Positions 40,351 through 51,947 are shown, counted from the first letter of the stretch. The stretch is 64,000 bases of DNA from Nocardia arthritidis NBRC 100137 (GCF_001612765.1 NZ_BDBB01000006.1:183486-247485); one strand, 5' to 3'. Translations and numbers: made by a program. The notes: generated by a model from the sequence alone, not told the origin.

Positions 40351-41619
40351 TCAGGGCGTCGCGCCCTGCGATGGAGGTAGCGCGTGGATGGCGAGGACGG
40401 CGGTATCGTCCTCCACTCCGGACCCGAAGGAGGCGAGCAGTTCCCGGATGGCCTCGACGCCGCCGGAAGCCGTGACCGGCGCCATCGCGCGGGCGAATTC
40501 GATGAGCGCGCGGTCGCCGTAGCGACCACCGTTCGCCGTCGTGCGGGCTTCGGTGAGCCCGTCGGTGTAGAGGATCAGGGTGTCGCCGACCTCGAGCCGA
40601 ACCTCCCTGGTGACGATATGGGCGTTTCGGATCGCCCCGATGAGCTGACCGCCCCAGGTATGCATTTCCTCCACGTACCCGTCGGAGCGCAAGAGCAGGG
40701 CCGGCGGGTGCCCCCCACCGGCCAAGGTGATGTCGCAACCGCCACGCTGGGGGGTGGGTTCGATCAGGCCGAAGATGATCGTGCAGAACCGCGGGTTGTG
40801 GCCGTGGGACCGCTCGGTGAGGGTGGTGTTGAGCATGTCGAGCACGGCAGCCGGATCGCGGGTATAGGCGGTGGTGGTGCGCAGTGTGTAGCGGGCCAGG
40901 GAAGTGAGGGCCGCGGCAGGAGCGCCTTTGCCGCAGACATCGCCCAGGAACATTCCCCATCTGTCGCCGGTGATCGGGAACAGATCGTAGAAGTCGCCGC
41001 CGACCTCGTCGGCGGAGGCGATGTGGTAGTACGCGGCGACCTCCAGGCCGGGAACATCGGGTAGTTCGGGCGGTAGCAGGGTGGTCTGCAGAGTGGCGTT
41101 CAGACGCTGGAGGCGTTCGCGCTCCTGCTCGGCCTCGCGGCGTGCCCGTAGCAGCTCGGTCTCATAGGCGCGGCGCTCGCGGGCGTCGAAGACGGTGGTG
41201 CGGATCAAGAGCGGTTGTCCCTGGCTGCCGGTCTTGACCTGCGAGCTGACCAGGACGGGTAGTCGGCCGCCGTCGGTGGTCTTCATCTCCAGGGCGATGC
41301 CGCGGATCTGCCCCTGCATGCGCAGCAGGGGAGCGAAATGGGTCTCGTGATAGAGGCGGCCACCCACGGTGAGTAGGTCGGAGAAGTGTTTACGGCCGAC
41401 CAGTTCGTCGCGCCGCAAGCCCAGCCAGTCCAGCAGCGTGGCATTCACCTTGGCGATGCGACCGTCCAGCGAGGTGGAGAGGTATCCGCAGGGCGCGTTC
41501 TCGTACAGGTCCTCGGCGCTGTCCTCGAGCAACGCGGCGAACGCCGCGTCGTCATCCGTTCCCGCTCCGAGAGCACTGCGAGCACTGCCACAGTCTCGGT
41601 CGCCCGCGGCGCTCGTCAT
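40351..41619 (-). CDS. PAS-PP2C phosphatase, RsbP-like
   Basis: Protein of 422 aa. PAS domain at about 35-135 (LYENAPCGYLSTSLDGRIAKVNA), a coiled-coil linker at about 145-180 (RRAYETELLRARREAEQERERL), then a SpoIIE/PP2C domain with the metal Asp motifs DEVGGDFYD, LGDVCGKG and the final EDDTAVLAI. The order PAS-coiled coil-PP2C and the size match RsbP of Bacillus subtilis (403 aa), the energy-stress phosphatase that dephosphorylates an anti-anti-sigma factor. Its start overlaps the stop of an RsbQ-like gene by 4 nt, as expected for the pair. No RsbV/RsbW homologue is in the window. Confidence 0.92.
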   Translation of the reverse strand: MTSAAGDRDCGSARSALGAGTDDDAAFAALLEDSAEDLYENAPCGYLSTSLDGRIAKVNATLLDWLGLRRDELVGRKHFSDLLTVGGRLYHETHFAPLLRMQGQIRGIALEMKTTDGGRLPVLVSSQVKTGSQGQPLLIRTTVFDARERRAYETELLRARREAEQERERLQRLNATLQTTLLPPELPDVPGLEVAAYYHIASADEVGGDFYDLFPITGDRWGMFLGDVCGKGAPAAALTSLARYTLRTTTAYTRDPAAVLDMLNTTLTERSHGHNPRFCTIIFGLIEPTPQRGGCDITLAGGGHPPALLLRSDGYVEEMHTWGGQLIGAIRNAHIVTREVRLEVGDTLILYTDGLTEARTTANGGRYGDRALIEFARAMAPVTASGGVEAIRELLASFGSGVEDDTAVLAIHALPPSQGATP

Positions 41620-42425
41620 CCGGTCTCGGCGGCGAAGGCGGCTATGGCGTCGGCGGTTTCCGCCGGAGCACTGAGCTGGGGGCAGTGGCCGGTTGCCGTC
41701 AGCGTGACCAGTCTGCTCCCCCGGATCCGCTCGTGGACGAAGGCTCCGACCTCGAGTGGGGCGATAGCGTCATCGGAGCACTGCAGGATCAGAGTGGGGA
41801 CCTCCACCGCCGCGAGATCGGCGCGGTTGTCGGCGAGGAACGTGACGCGGGCGAAGACTCGCGCGATTTCCGGGTCGGTGCGGCAGAAACTGTTGGTGAG
41901 TTCCTCGGCCAGCTCCGGCCGATCGGGGTTGCCCATGATGACCGGCGCCATCGCACCCGACCAGCCCAGATAGTTCGCATCGAGCGCCTCCAGTAGTTCA
42001 TCGATGTCGGCGGCATCGAAGCCGCCCCGATATCCGGTGGCCGGATCATCGATGAAGCACGGCGAAGGAGCCACCAGCACCAGTCCGGCGAACGCCGCGG
42101 GCTCGCGGGCGGCGGCGAGCACTCCCATCATCGCACTCACGGAGTGCCCGACGAAGATCACCGGCCCCAGATCGAGTTCGCGAAGCAGCGCGAGCACATC
42201 CTCGACGTACCCGTCCATGCTGGAATACCGCTGAGGGCTCCAGGCCGACAGGTCGGAGCGGCCCGCACCCACGTGATCGAACAGTACGACGGTGAAATCC
42301 CGCTCCAGAACCGGGACAACCAGCCGCCACATGTGCTGGTCGCAACCGAAGCCGTGGGCGAGCACGACCACCGGCGCGCCGGTCTTGCCGCTGACGGTCA
42401 CATGGTTCCTGCTCAGCACCTTCAC
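41616..42425 (-). CDS. rsbQ: RsbQ-like alpha/beta hydrolase
   Basis: Hydrolase of 269 aa, the same length as B. subtilis RsbQ and strikingly similar to it: HGFGCDQHMW, LFDHVGAGRSDLSA, MDGYVEDVLALL, FVGHSVSAMMG, VAPSPCFIDDP and FCRTDPEIARVFA. The triad is Ser95, Asp in CSDDAIAP, His in ATGHCPQLS. RsbQ activates RsbP in energy stress, probably by supplying a small hydrophobic ligand to its PAS domain. The GTG start at 42423-42425 with GAAGGTG upstream gives the right length. An upstream ATG would add 36 unneeded residues. It is translationally coupled to the phosphatase gene. Confidence 0.9.
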   Translation of the reverse strand: MKVLSRNHVTVSGKTGAPVVVLAHGFGCDQHMWRLVVPVLERDFTVVLFDHVGAGRSDLSAWSPQRYSSMDGYVEDVLALLRELDLGPVIFVGHSVSAMMGVLAAAREPAAFAGLVLVAPSPCFIDDPATGYRGGFDAADIDELLEALDANYLGWSGAMAPVIMGNPDRPELAEELTNSFCRTDPEIARVFARVTFLADNRADLAAVEVPTLILQCSDDAIAPLEVGAFVHERIRGSRLVTLTATGHCPQLSAPAETADAIAAFAAETG

Positions 42426-42645
42426 ATAGACACCTTCGCAGAAAACTCGCGCGGACGCCCGCCGCCGGTCGTTCTGCCTGGCACGCAACTGCCGGTAGAG
42501 GTCAGGTCTGAAGTAGCCAGCGCCCGCGGCCACCCCAGACCCAACACCTCTCAGTGTGCGAAGAACTCATCCTCGGACGGCTTCGATTTGCAGGGGTTTG
42601 CGGGTCGGAAAAACCGTGCCGGTACAGCCGGATCGGACTATGTGC

Positions 42646-43149
42646 TCACCGCGCGGAAGTTTCCGGCGGAAGCCCGGACGGTCGTTGCGTCCGAGTCGCG
42701 TTCGCGGCAGGCGCCTCTCCGGTGAGGCGGCCGGTCCGCCTCATCCCGAGGAACATCGAGCCCAGGCCGAGCAGCACAGCGATCGCGCCGACGACCACGT
42801 TGTTCCAGATCGTCGACGTGGTGTCGACGTCGCCGCTGACCACCCAGGGAGCCAGGATCGTCCAGAGGCCGAGCAGTGGCGCGGCCCAGACGATGCCATG
42901 GGTCCGGCCGTAAACCGAGGCGAATCCGAAGGCCAGCATCGCCAGGGCGATGCCGACGACGAGGTTGTTGACGGTCAACGTCGAGAACCCGTTGAACCCT
43001 ACGACCCACGGGGAGATCGCGATGTAGAGCCCGGTCAGGAACATCAGGCCGGTGACCGCTTGGGCGTCGGGCGCCTCCGAGGCGCGCTCGTACTTCTCCC
43101 GCAATTCCACGATGTCGGGATGCCGACTCATCATGGTTTCACTACTCAT
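42646..43149 (-). CDS. SPW repeat membrane protein
   Basis: Membrane protein of about 167 aa with four helices in two repeats. Each repeat contains the signature SPW-like motif: ISPWVVGF in the first and LAPWVVSG in the second. The N-terminal cytoplasmic part is HPDIVELREKYERASEA. Function unknown, but it is often stress-linked in actinobacteria. ATG 43147-43149 follows GGAG closely, and GTG four codons upstream is possible. It is divergent from a marR gene, which probably represses it. Confidence 0.85.
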   Translation of the reverse strand: MSSETMMSRHPDIVELREKYERASEAPDAQAVTGLMFLTGLYIAISPWVVGFNGFSTLTVNNLVVGIALAMLAFGFASVYGRTHGIVWAAPLLGLWTILAPWVVSGDVDTTSTIWNNVVVGAIAVLLGLGSMFLGMRRTGRLTGEAPAANATRTQRPSGLPPETSAR

Positions 43150-43254
43150 ACTCTCCACCACCCTTCAGACGTAGTGGCGAATCGAAGCTCTCCCGAGCCG
43201 GGCGGCCGCGATCGATCCAGGAACGCGGCCCGTCCTGATCGCCGCTCAATCATA

Positions 43255-43275
43255 TATCATTCTGTGATAATATCA
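43255..43275. promoter_or_regulatory. Probable MarR operator
   Basis: An AT-rich island within high-GC DNA holds two overlapping palindromes: TATCA-TTCTG-TGATA (43255-43269) and TGATA-A-TATCA (43265-43275). It ends 5 nt before the marR start codon and lies between divergent genes, the usual place for a MarR-family operator controlling both. Confidence 0.6.
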
Positions 43276-43279
43276 CTCC

Positions 43280-43741
43280 ATGATGGATGGGTCGATGCCA
43301 TCGCCGGTCCTGCCTGAGTCTCAGCACCTCAGTGATCAGGAATACTCGCGGCTGCTGGCGTTCCGGGCCGGGCTTCGCCGGCTCCTGCGGTGGAGTGAGC
43401 GCCGGGCGGCCGAAGTGGGGCTCACCGATACGCAGCACCAACTGCTGCTGGCGATCCGGGGGCATTCCGCCCCGGGCGGGCCGACCATCGGAGAGATCGC
43501 AGGCTACTTGTCCACCCGCCACCACAGCGTGGTGCAACTGATCGATCGCACCGAGCAGCTCGGCCTCGTCGCCCGCAAGCGAGGGCAGGGCAACGACCGC
43601 CGCGTCGTCCACCTCACCCTCACCGAGGCGGGCAAGGAAACCCTGGCCCTGCTCAGCGCCACACATCTGGAAGAACTCCAGCGACTGACCCCACTCCTCG
43701 GCACCCTCGACGACCTGCCCGCCGTGCCGCAGGCAGGATGA
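43280..43741 (+). CDS. MarR family transcriptional regulator
   Basis: Winged-helix regulator of 153 aa. The DNA-binding core is TIGEIAGYLSTRHHSVVQLIDRTEQLGLVARKR (about 70-100), followed by the wing GNDRRVVHLTLTEAG. This is the common MarR layout with helices on both sides for dimerisation. No ribosome-binding site precedes ATG 43280, so the mRNA may be near-leaderless. ATG 43295 is an alternative. The palindromes immediately upstream suggest autoregulation and control of the divergent SPW protein gene. Confidence 0.9.
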   Translation: MMDGSMPSPVLPESQHLSDQEYSRLLAFRAGLRRLLRWSERRAAEVGLTDTQHQLLLAIRGHSAPGGPTIGEIAGYLSTRHHSVVQLIDRTEQLGLVARKRGQGNDRRVVHLTLTEAGKETLALLSATHLEELQRLTPLLGTLDDLPAVPQAG

Positions 43742-43825
43742 GCCTGCCGGACCCACCGCAACCGAGACGCGGTAGGCGAGACGGTCACCACCTCAGTCGG
43801 TGCGCGAACGGGCCGTAACCGGTGT

Positions 43826-44403
43826 TCAGCGCAGAGTGAGTGGGATCTCGGAATCGACGCGGGTCAGTTTCTGCGGGTTGCGGACGTAATAGAGGCCGGC
43901 GATACGGGGGTCCTCGACGCGCATCGCGATGACGCCGTCGAGTGCTCCGTCCACGAACAGAGCCAATCCGGGACTGCCGTTGACCGTGGTTGCCTCGACA
44001 GTGAGCGCGACGTCGTTCCTGGTGGGCCCGCCGACGATGAATCGGCCCACCTTCCCCGCACCGATGACGTGGTGAGCAGTGGCTCGGGCAACCAGGAACC
44101 CACGTAAGCCTCCCTGCGGCGTTTCATCGACCGCAGCCGGTTGAGCGCCTGACGGGTGGTGATCCGAACCAGATAGGCACGGGCGTCGTCGACGTGCGCC
44201 GCGTCGACCGCCACCCAACGCAGCCACGTCTCCTGGAGTACGTCGTCGGCATCGGCCGCCGATCCGAGCATCTCGTAGGCGACGGTGAACAGCAGGTTGC
44301 GGTGGGCGACGAACGTTTCCGTCGCCTCGACCGTGGAGCGGTCGCGACCCGCTCCCGCATCGTCGGCCCGCCGCGACTCGCCGGGTTCATTTGCCGTGTC
44401 CAT
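43826..44403 (-). pseudogene. SigJ-family sigma factor, internally deleted
   Basis: The first part encodes sigma region 2: ETFVAHRNLLFTVAYEMLGSAADADDVLQETWLRW, then ARAYLVRITTRQALNRLRS and YVGSWLPEPLL. In the next frame the C-terminal SnoaL-like end appears: GKVGRFIVGG, VNGSPGLALFVDG and YYVRNPQKLTRVDSEIPLTLR. Region 4 and the start of the SnoaL domain, roughly 110 residues, are missing, and the two halves are out of frame at about 44040-44100. It is therefore a broken gene. In intact loci this sigma factor is encoded beside an FAD oxidoreductase, which is present and intact upstream. Confidence 0.85.
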
Positions 44404-44525
44404 CTCGTCCTCTTCTTCCGTCCGTCGGGGGCCGTGCGACGCCGGTTGTCGCTGCCGCGTGCGGCAGCGCCCGCGATCAGGGGTGCTGCCGCACATCGTG
44501 CAGTCGAAGTCACCGGCGGGTTCGG

Positions 44526-45716
44526 CTAGGCGACCGGTGACGCGGTGACGCTACGCCGGGCCTCCAGCAGAGCCGGCCTGTGCTTGCCGTCCTTGAACCA
44601 GGAGTGCGAACCGGGCTTACGCGCCTCGTTCACCAGGTGTTCGACGCTGGAGGAGCAGGAGAACTCCTTGAGCTTCTTGCCCACCGGGCCGCTGAAGTAG
44701 AGCCGCAGCGCGGTGTCGTCCTTGTGGGCGAGCTGGAAGATCCCGGCGCCGCGGCCGAAGCTGATGCACATTGCGGGGAACGACAGGTCGATCGGCGCCG
44801 GCCGGTCACCCGCGATGCGGTGCAGCACGGTGTCCGCGGCATGGGCGCCGAGGCAACCCGCGGCGTAGGCGCTCATCCGGAACGGCAGATCCGACGGTGC
44901 CGCCGAATCGCCCGCCGCGACGATGCGCTCGTCGTCGACGCTGGTGAGGGTCTCGTCGGTGAGCAAACGCCCGGCGCTATCGGTGCTCAGCCCGCTGCGG
45001 GCGGCCAGATCCGGAACACCGAAGCCCGCGGTCCAGATGGTGACCCGGCTCGCCAACGTGCGGCCGTCGGCGAGTTCCACGGCCTCCCGCGTCACCGCGG
45101 CGACTGCCGAGTCCGGGCCTTCCAGCACGCTGACCCCCAGCTTGGCGAGATACTTACGGGCTGTGCGCCGAGCCTTCGGATGCAGATACGGGCCGAGGAT
45201 CCCGCCGCTGACCAACGTGACGCCGCGCCCCCGCTCTGCCAGCTCGGCGGCGGTCTCGATGCCGGTCGGACCGCCCCCCACGACCGTCACCGCCGCCGCC
45301 ATGGGCGTGTCGAAGAGCACCGACCGCAACCGCTGCGCCGCCTCCAGAGTCGCGACCGGGTAGGCGAACTCGGCCGCGCCCGGCACCCGTGGGCCCGCGC
45401 TGCCGCTGCCCACCGCGTAGATCAGGTAGTCGTAGCGGATCTCGTCGCCCTCCGCCATAGTCACCCGGCGCCCGGCCGCGTCGATTCCGGTCACACTGTC
45501 GACGACCAGCCGCACGCCCTCGGCGAGGACTTCGGCATAGTCGACGACCGCATCATGGGTTCCGCCCACCAGTTGGTGCAGACGCAGCCGCGGGACGAAA
45601 AGCGGCCGGGGATTGATCACGGTCACCGCAATGTCGTCACGCTGCGTGAGACGGTTCGCCGCCATCACGCCGGCATATCCGCCGCCGATCACGACCACAT
45701 GGACGTTCTTGCTCAT
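44526..45716 (-). CDS. NAD(P)/FAD-dependent oxidoreductase (NDH-2-like)
   Basis: Flavoprotein of 396 aa. FAD motif VVIGGGYAGVMAA (about 6-18), second Rossmann VTVVGGGPTGIETAAELAERG (about 146-166) and the C-terminal FAD contact VDDERIVAAGDSA (about 270-282) are present. It resembles type II NADH dehydrogenases but lacks an obvious membrane-binding helix. ATG 45714-45716 has an excellent AAGGAG box 6 nt upstream. Its usual partner, a SigJ-type sigma factor, lies just downstream as a pseudogene. A Crp-like site is 65-80 nt upstream of the start. Confidence 0.9.
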   Translation of the reverse strand: MSKNVHVVVIGGGYAGVMAANRLTQRDDIAVTVINPRPLFVPRLRLHQLVGGTHDAVVDYAEVLAEGVRLVVDSVTGIDAAGRRVTMAEGDEIRYDYLIYAVGSGSAGPRVPGAAEFAYPVATLEAAQRLRSVLFDTPMAAAVTVVGGGPTGIETAAELAERGRGVTLVSGGILGPYLHPKARRTARKYLAKLGVSVLEGPDSAVAAVTREAVELADGRTLASRVTIWTAGFGVPDLAARSGLSTDSAGRLLTDETLTSVDDERIVAAGDSAAPSDLPFRMSAYAAGCLGAHAADTVLHRIAGDRPAPIDLSFPAMCISFGRGAGIFQLAHKDDTALRLYFSGPVGKKLKEFSCSSSVEHLVNEARKPGSHSWFKDGKHRPALLEARRSVTASPVA

Positions 45717-45780
45717 GGTGTCTCCTTCGCTCCGAGAGGCTCGGGAACAAGACACCGCCGTGGCGCACGTCCTGACACAC

Positions 45781-45796
45781 TGTGATTCAGGTCACT
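45781..45796. promoter_or_regulatory. Crp/GlxR-like site upstream of FAD oxidoreductase
   Basis: TGTGATTCAGGTCACT matches TGTGA-N6-TCAC, with the last position off consensus. It is 65 nt before the oxidoreductase start codon, close to a position where a cAMP-receptor-type regulator could act. Confidence 0.4.
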
Positions 45797-45966
45797 TGAT
45801 AAATCGGTCGGGGACCCCGAGATTCGGGCAAGCCGCTCCGGAACCAAGCATGGCAACGCTGTCGTCACCGCCGCTCAGCTGTCGAGGACAGATGCGGTCG
45901 GCGTGGCGAAGTCGGCGTTTCGCGAGGACACTGAGGGCGTAGCGCCCACCTCGTCCCCAGGAGCAC

Positions 45967-46362
45967 ATGATGCCAACCAACGGACCTTTCGGCATCGATC
46001 CGGAAGATTTCGAACGCGCACTGCGCGGGGCGGGAACCGAACTCCGCGACCTGCTCGGGAAAGCCGGCGTATACCTAGACCGCGTAGACCACGCGAGCCT
46101 CGGTTCGCTGGCGTCGCTGTTCGGTCAGTTCGTCCAGCCGGAACGGCCACGTCCACCGGAACCCGAGGGCGAGATCACCGGTGAGACGGGCAGCGGGGTA
46201 TGGGCGATCTACAGCATCGACGACACCGGCGAGGCCAGGATCGACCAGGTATTCCCGAACGAGCTCGAGGCCTTACGCGCACATCGCGACAACACCGATG
46301 ATCGCCGTCGAGTGCGGTTTCTCCCCTATGGGGTTCCAGCAAGCGTGTTGGACGCACCCTGA
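45967..46362 (+). CDS. Hypothetical protein
   Basis: Soluble acidic protein of 131 aa. The N-terminal half is helical (GIDPEDFERALRGAGTELRDLLGKA). A Pro/Glu-rich linker (PERPRPPEPEGE) leads to a C-terminal domain of about 60 residues that reads like a small beta/alpha fold: GVWAIYSIDDTGEARIDQVFPNELEALRAHRDN. That segment resembles short domains added to other actinobacterial proteins, but I recognise no named family. The tandem ATGs at 45967 and 45970 follow CAGGAGCAC, so the start is secure to one codon. Confidence 0.72.
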   Translation: MMPTNGPFGIDPEDFERALRGAGTELRDLLGKAGVYLDRVDHASLGSLASLFGQFVQPERPRPPEPEGEITGETGSGVWAIYSIDDTGEARIDQVFPNELEALRAHRDNTDDRRRVRFLPYGVPASVLDAP

Positions 46363-46589
46363 CGCGCGGACTCGCTGCACGAGTTGGACCCGGCCGGTAT
46401 CGCTTCCAGTTCCACAGTGTCGTGCAAAACCTGGGACTTGCGGTATGAGCAGTTCGAGACTCGCATGCGTCACCACCGCCGCTACAGGGCCGCCCGGGGC
46501 GCGGCGTGGAGGCATGGATGGCGCCTCGAGATACAGCTGACGACACCCAGTAGTCAGCGCGGAAACAACCGCTGACCTGGCTATATTTG

Positions 46590-46662
46590 AGCCGCCTGGG
46601 GGAATCGAACCCCCGACCTTTTCATTACGAGTGAAGCGCTCTACCGACTGAGCTAAGGCGGC
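46590..46662 (-). tRNA. tRNA-Thr (anticodon CGU)
   Basis: A complete 73-nt cloverleaf without encoded CCA. Acceptor GCCGCCT/AGGCGGC, D-stem GCTC/GAGC, anticodon loop CTCGTAA (anticodon CGT), and T-arm GGGGG-TTCGATT-CCCCC are seen, with discriminator T. The first anticodon-stem pair (27-43) is C-A, a mismatch not needed by the rest of the stem. The position next to holB matches the Mycobacterium order. Confidence 0.96.
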
Positions 46663-46724
46663 GTGCCTTTCGGCCAAGCGAGTCTATCCTCTCGCGGCCC
46701 GATCGCGAAAACAGGTGGTCACGG

Positions 46725-47930
46725 TCACTGTGCGCGGGCCGCGATGAGCGCGGCGGCCATGGCGGCGAGGGCGAAACGGGGTTTGACGTTCAGGTCGAGC
46801 GCGGTACGGCAGGCGAGCACGGCCTCGATGGACTTCAGCAGGCCTTCGGGGCGCACGCGCTCGGCCAAGTCGTGGATCTCGTCGGACAGGTCCGGGTGGG
46901 TGAGCGCGATGCCGGAGCCGAGCCGGGTGGCGCCGAATCGGACGGCCAGCGCGTCCCGGTAGACGCCCGCCACGTCGATCAGGGCGCGATCGAGTGCGTC
47001 GCGGCCGGTGCGGGTCGCGCGGGACTTCTGCCGCCGCTCCAGATCCTTCAGCACGCCGGCGGAGCCGCGGGTCGCGCTCGCCGCGCCCTTGCCCGTGCCG
47101 CCCGCGCCCATCGCGGTCGCGAGTTCCTCCCGCTCGCGTTCGTCGCGGGTCGCGCTCATCTGTTTGGCCTCGTCGTCGGCCGCGCGGACCAGCTCGTCCG
47201 CGGCGGCATAGGCCGCGCCGGGCTTCCCGGCCGCGGTGACCAAGGCCAGAGCCCGCCTGCGGCGGGCTCGCGCCTCCTCGTCGGTGGCGAGCCTGCGGGC
47301 ACGGCCGACATGCCCGCCGCTGATGGAGGCAGCCCAGTTCGCGGTCTTCTCGTCGAGGTTGTCGCGTTCCCGCAGCACCCGCGCGATGGCGGGCACCGAT
47401 GGCGTCACCAGGTGCACATGCCGGCAGCGGGAGCGCAGCGTGATCGAGATGTCCTCGGGGTCGACCGAGGGGGCACACAGCAGGAACACCGTCCGCTCCG
47501 GCGGCTCCTCGACGACCTTGAGCAGCACGTTTCCGGCCGCCTCGGTCAATCGGTCGGCATCCTCGATGACCACCACCTGCCAGCGCCCGGTACTCGGCCT
47601 GCGCGAGGCCACCTGCACGATCTCGCGCATCTCCTTGGTGCTGATGCTCAGTCCTTCGGGCACCACCCGGCGCACATCGCCGTGCGTACCCGCCATGGTC
47701 GTGGTGCAGGCGTGACACCTGCCGCACCCGGGCGTCCCCGCGTCGGTGCACTGCAACGCCGCCGCGAAGCACAGCGCCGCGACGGATCTGCCCGAGCCGG
47801 GCGGGCCGGTGAACAACCACGAATGCGTCATCGCGCCGTCGACAGTCCCCCCGCGCGCCGCGACGGCGGCGGCAGTCAACTCGGACTCGACCGCCTCCTG
47901 GCCCACCAACCGATCGAAGACACCCGCCAC
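46725..47930 (-). CDS. holB: DNA polymerase III delta' subunit
   Basis: Clamp-loader subunit of 401 aa, exactly the size of the mycobacterial protein. AAA+ domain with a modified P-loop GPPGSGRS (Arg for Lys, common in delta' subunits that do not hydrolyse ATP), a zinc-binding Cys cluster CTDAGTPGCGRCHAC, IEDADRL (Walker B-like) and the SRC motif LRSRCRHV. The start GTG 47928-47930 is chosen because VAGVFDRLVGQ matches the family start. It loads the sliding clamp with gamma/tau and delta. Confidence 0.93.
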   Translation of the reverse strand: MAGVFDRLVGQEAVESELTAAAVAARGGTVDGAMTHSWLFTGPPGSGRSVAALCFAAALQCTDAGTPGCGRCHACTTTMAGTHGDVRRVVPEGLSISTKEMREIVQVASRRPSTGRWQVVVIEDADRLTEAAGNVLLKVVEEPPERTVFLLCAPSVDPEDISITLRSRCRHVHLVTPSVPAIARVLRERDNLDEKTANWAASISGGHVGRARRLATDEEARARRRRALALVTAAGKPGAAYAAADELVRAADDEAKQMSATRDEREREELATAMGAGGTGKGAASATRGSAGVLKDLERRQKSRATRTGRDALDRALIDVAGVYRDALAVRFGATRLGSGIALTHPDLSDEIHDLAERVRPEGLLKSIEAVLACRTALDLNVKPRFALAAMAAALIAARAQ

Positions 47931-48403
47931 GCCGTACACCCTAGCCGCCCCTCCCGACAAACCCCGGCCGGTCTCGAACACCATGCTCGCCACCGTCGAC
48001 GCCCACATGCACGGCCTGTCACACGCTGCCTGGTTCAGCCGCACCCCGGCCCGACCACACATCCCACTGGATCAGCCACCCGGCCACACACCGTCCGGCT
48101 CGACCGCGCACCTCTCACCAGGCCGCGCACGACCCGGCTCGGCCGCGCACCGCCCGCCAGGCCACACCCCGCTCCACCACGCACCGCCCGCCAGGCCGGG
48201 CACCGCTCTCGGCTCCACCACGCACCGCACACCGGACCCCACCACACACCGCACACCGTCCCGCCCAACCGCCCGCGCGGCCCGCTCGCCCGGCCACACA
48301 CCGCCACAGCCCCGATTCACCGAACATCCGGCTCGGGCCGACCAGCGACGCCGGACCACCGCGGTCCCGGCAGCTCCGCGGCGCCGCTCGGCCCCGTTCA
48401 CGA
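47931..48403. other. C-rich intergenic region with degenerate repeats
   Basis: About 470 nt without a credible gene. Nearly all of it is C-rich on the plus strand. From 48055 to 48310 imperfect units such as GCACCGCCCGCCAGGCC (48147 and 48181) and CACCACGCACCGC recur. Open frames here encode only low-complexity Arg/Pro/His or Gly/Trp/Val strings and lack ribosome-binding sites. Confidence 0.6.
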
Positions 48404-48910
48404 CTAGGAGGCGCGCTGCTGCGTGCTGTTCGCGCCGTCCAGCTCCTCGCGGATGATGTCGGCGTGACCGGAATGATGCGCGATCTCCCGCAGGATGTGC
48501 AGCACCGTGTAGCGCACGGACCACCAGATGCGCTCCGGCGTCCAGGGCGTCGTCGGAGTGGGGATCGAGGTGTCGAGGCTGTCCACCGAGCGGATCAGCT
48601 CGGCTGTCGCCGCGGCCACCTCCTCCCAGGTGGCCAGCAGACCTGCCACGGTCTCCTCGGCGGCCATCACGTACTCGGCGCCGAACTGCGAGACATCCAG
48701 TTCCGCGTTCTCGTCCCGGCGCACGATTACCGACGTCCAGTGCCGTTCGCAGCTGACCAGATGGTGCAGCAGCCCACCGAGGGTCAGCTCGCTCACTGTG
48801 GTTCGCTGCCGCGCCTGCTCGTCATCGATGCCACGCAGGGTGATGCGGAAGAGCTCGCGCTGGTCGGCGAGCATCGCGATCAGATCCTCGCGCTCCTGTT
48901 CGGTACTCAT
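48404..48910 (-). CDS. DinB-fold protein
   Basis: Four-helix bundle protein of 168 aa of the DinB/YfiT-like metal-binding superfamily (DUF664 type). The three expected His positions are HHLVSCERHW (about 49-58) and ILREIAHHSGHADIIRE (about 138-154). It begins MSTEQEREDLIAMLADQRELF, a typical first helix. Members are often thiol-dependent (mycothiol) transferases in actinobacteria, which is inference here. The ATG at 48908-48910 has only a weak upstream box. Confidence 0.9.
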   Translation of the reverse strand: MSTEQEREDLIAMLADQRELFRITLRGIDDEQARQRTTVSELTLGGLLHHLVSCERHWTSVIVRRDENAELDVSQFGAEYVMAAEETVAGLLATWEEVAAATAELIRSVDSLDTSIPTPTTPWTPERIWWSVRYTVLHILREIAHHSGHADIIREELDGANSTQQRAS

Positions 48911-48947
48911 GGCGCTCAGGCTACGGCTGTCGCCGCGCGCCGAGAAC

Positions 48948-51848
<2,901 letters not shown>

Positions 51849-51947
51849 CGGCGAATACACCTTTCCTGATCGACCCGCGCTGCGTAGTTTCCGCTGTGCG
51901 CGGCTTGGGGTGAGCGGCTGCGACGGCTGAATGTCGCACCAGACACG

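Noticed and set aside
48035..48456. Overlapping frames in the repeat region beside holB
   Set aside because: Low-complexity products in every frame, which follow the nucleotide repeats. No start signals.
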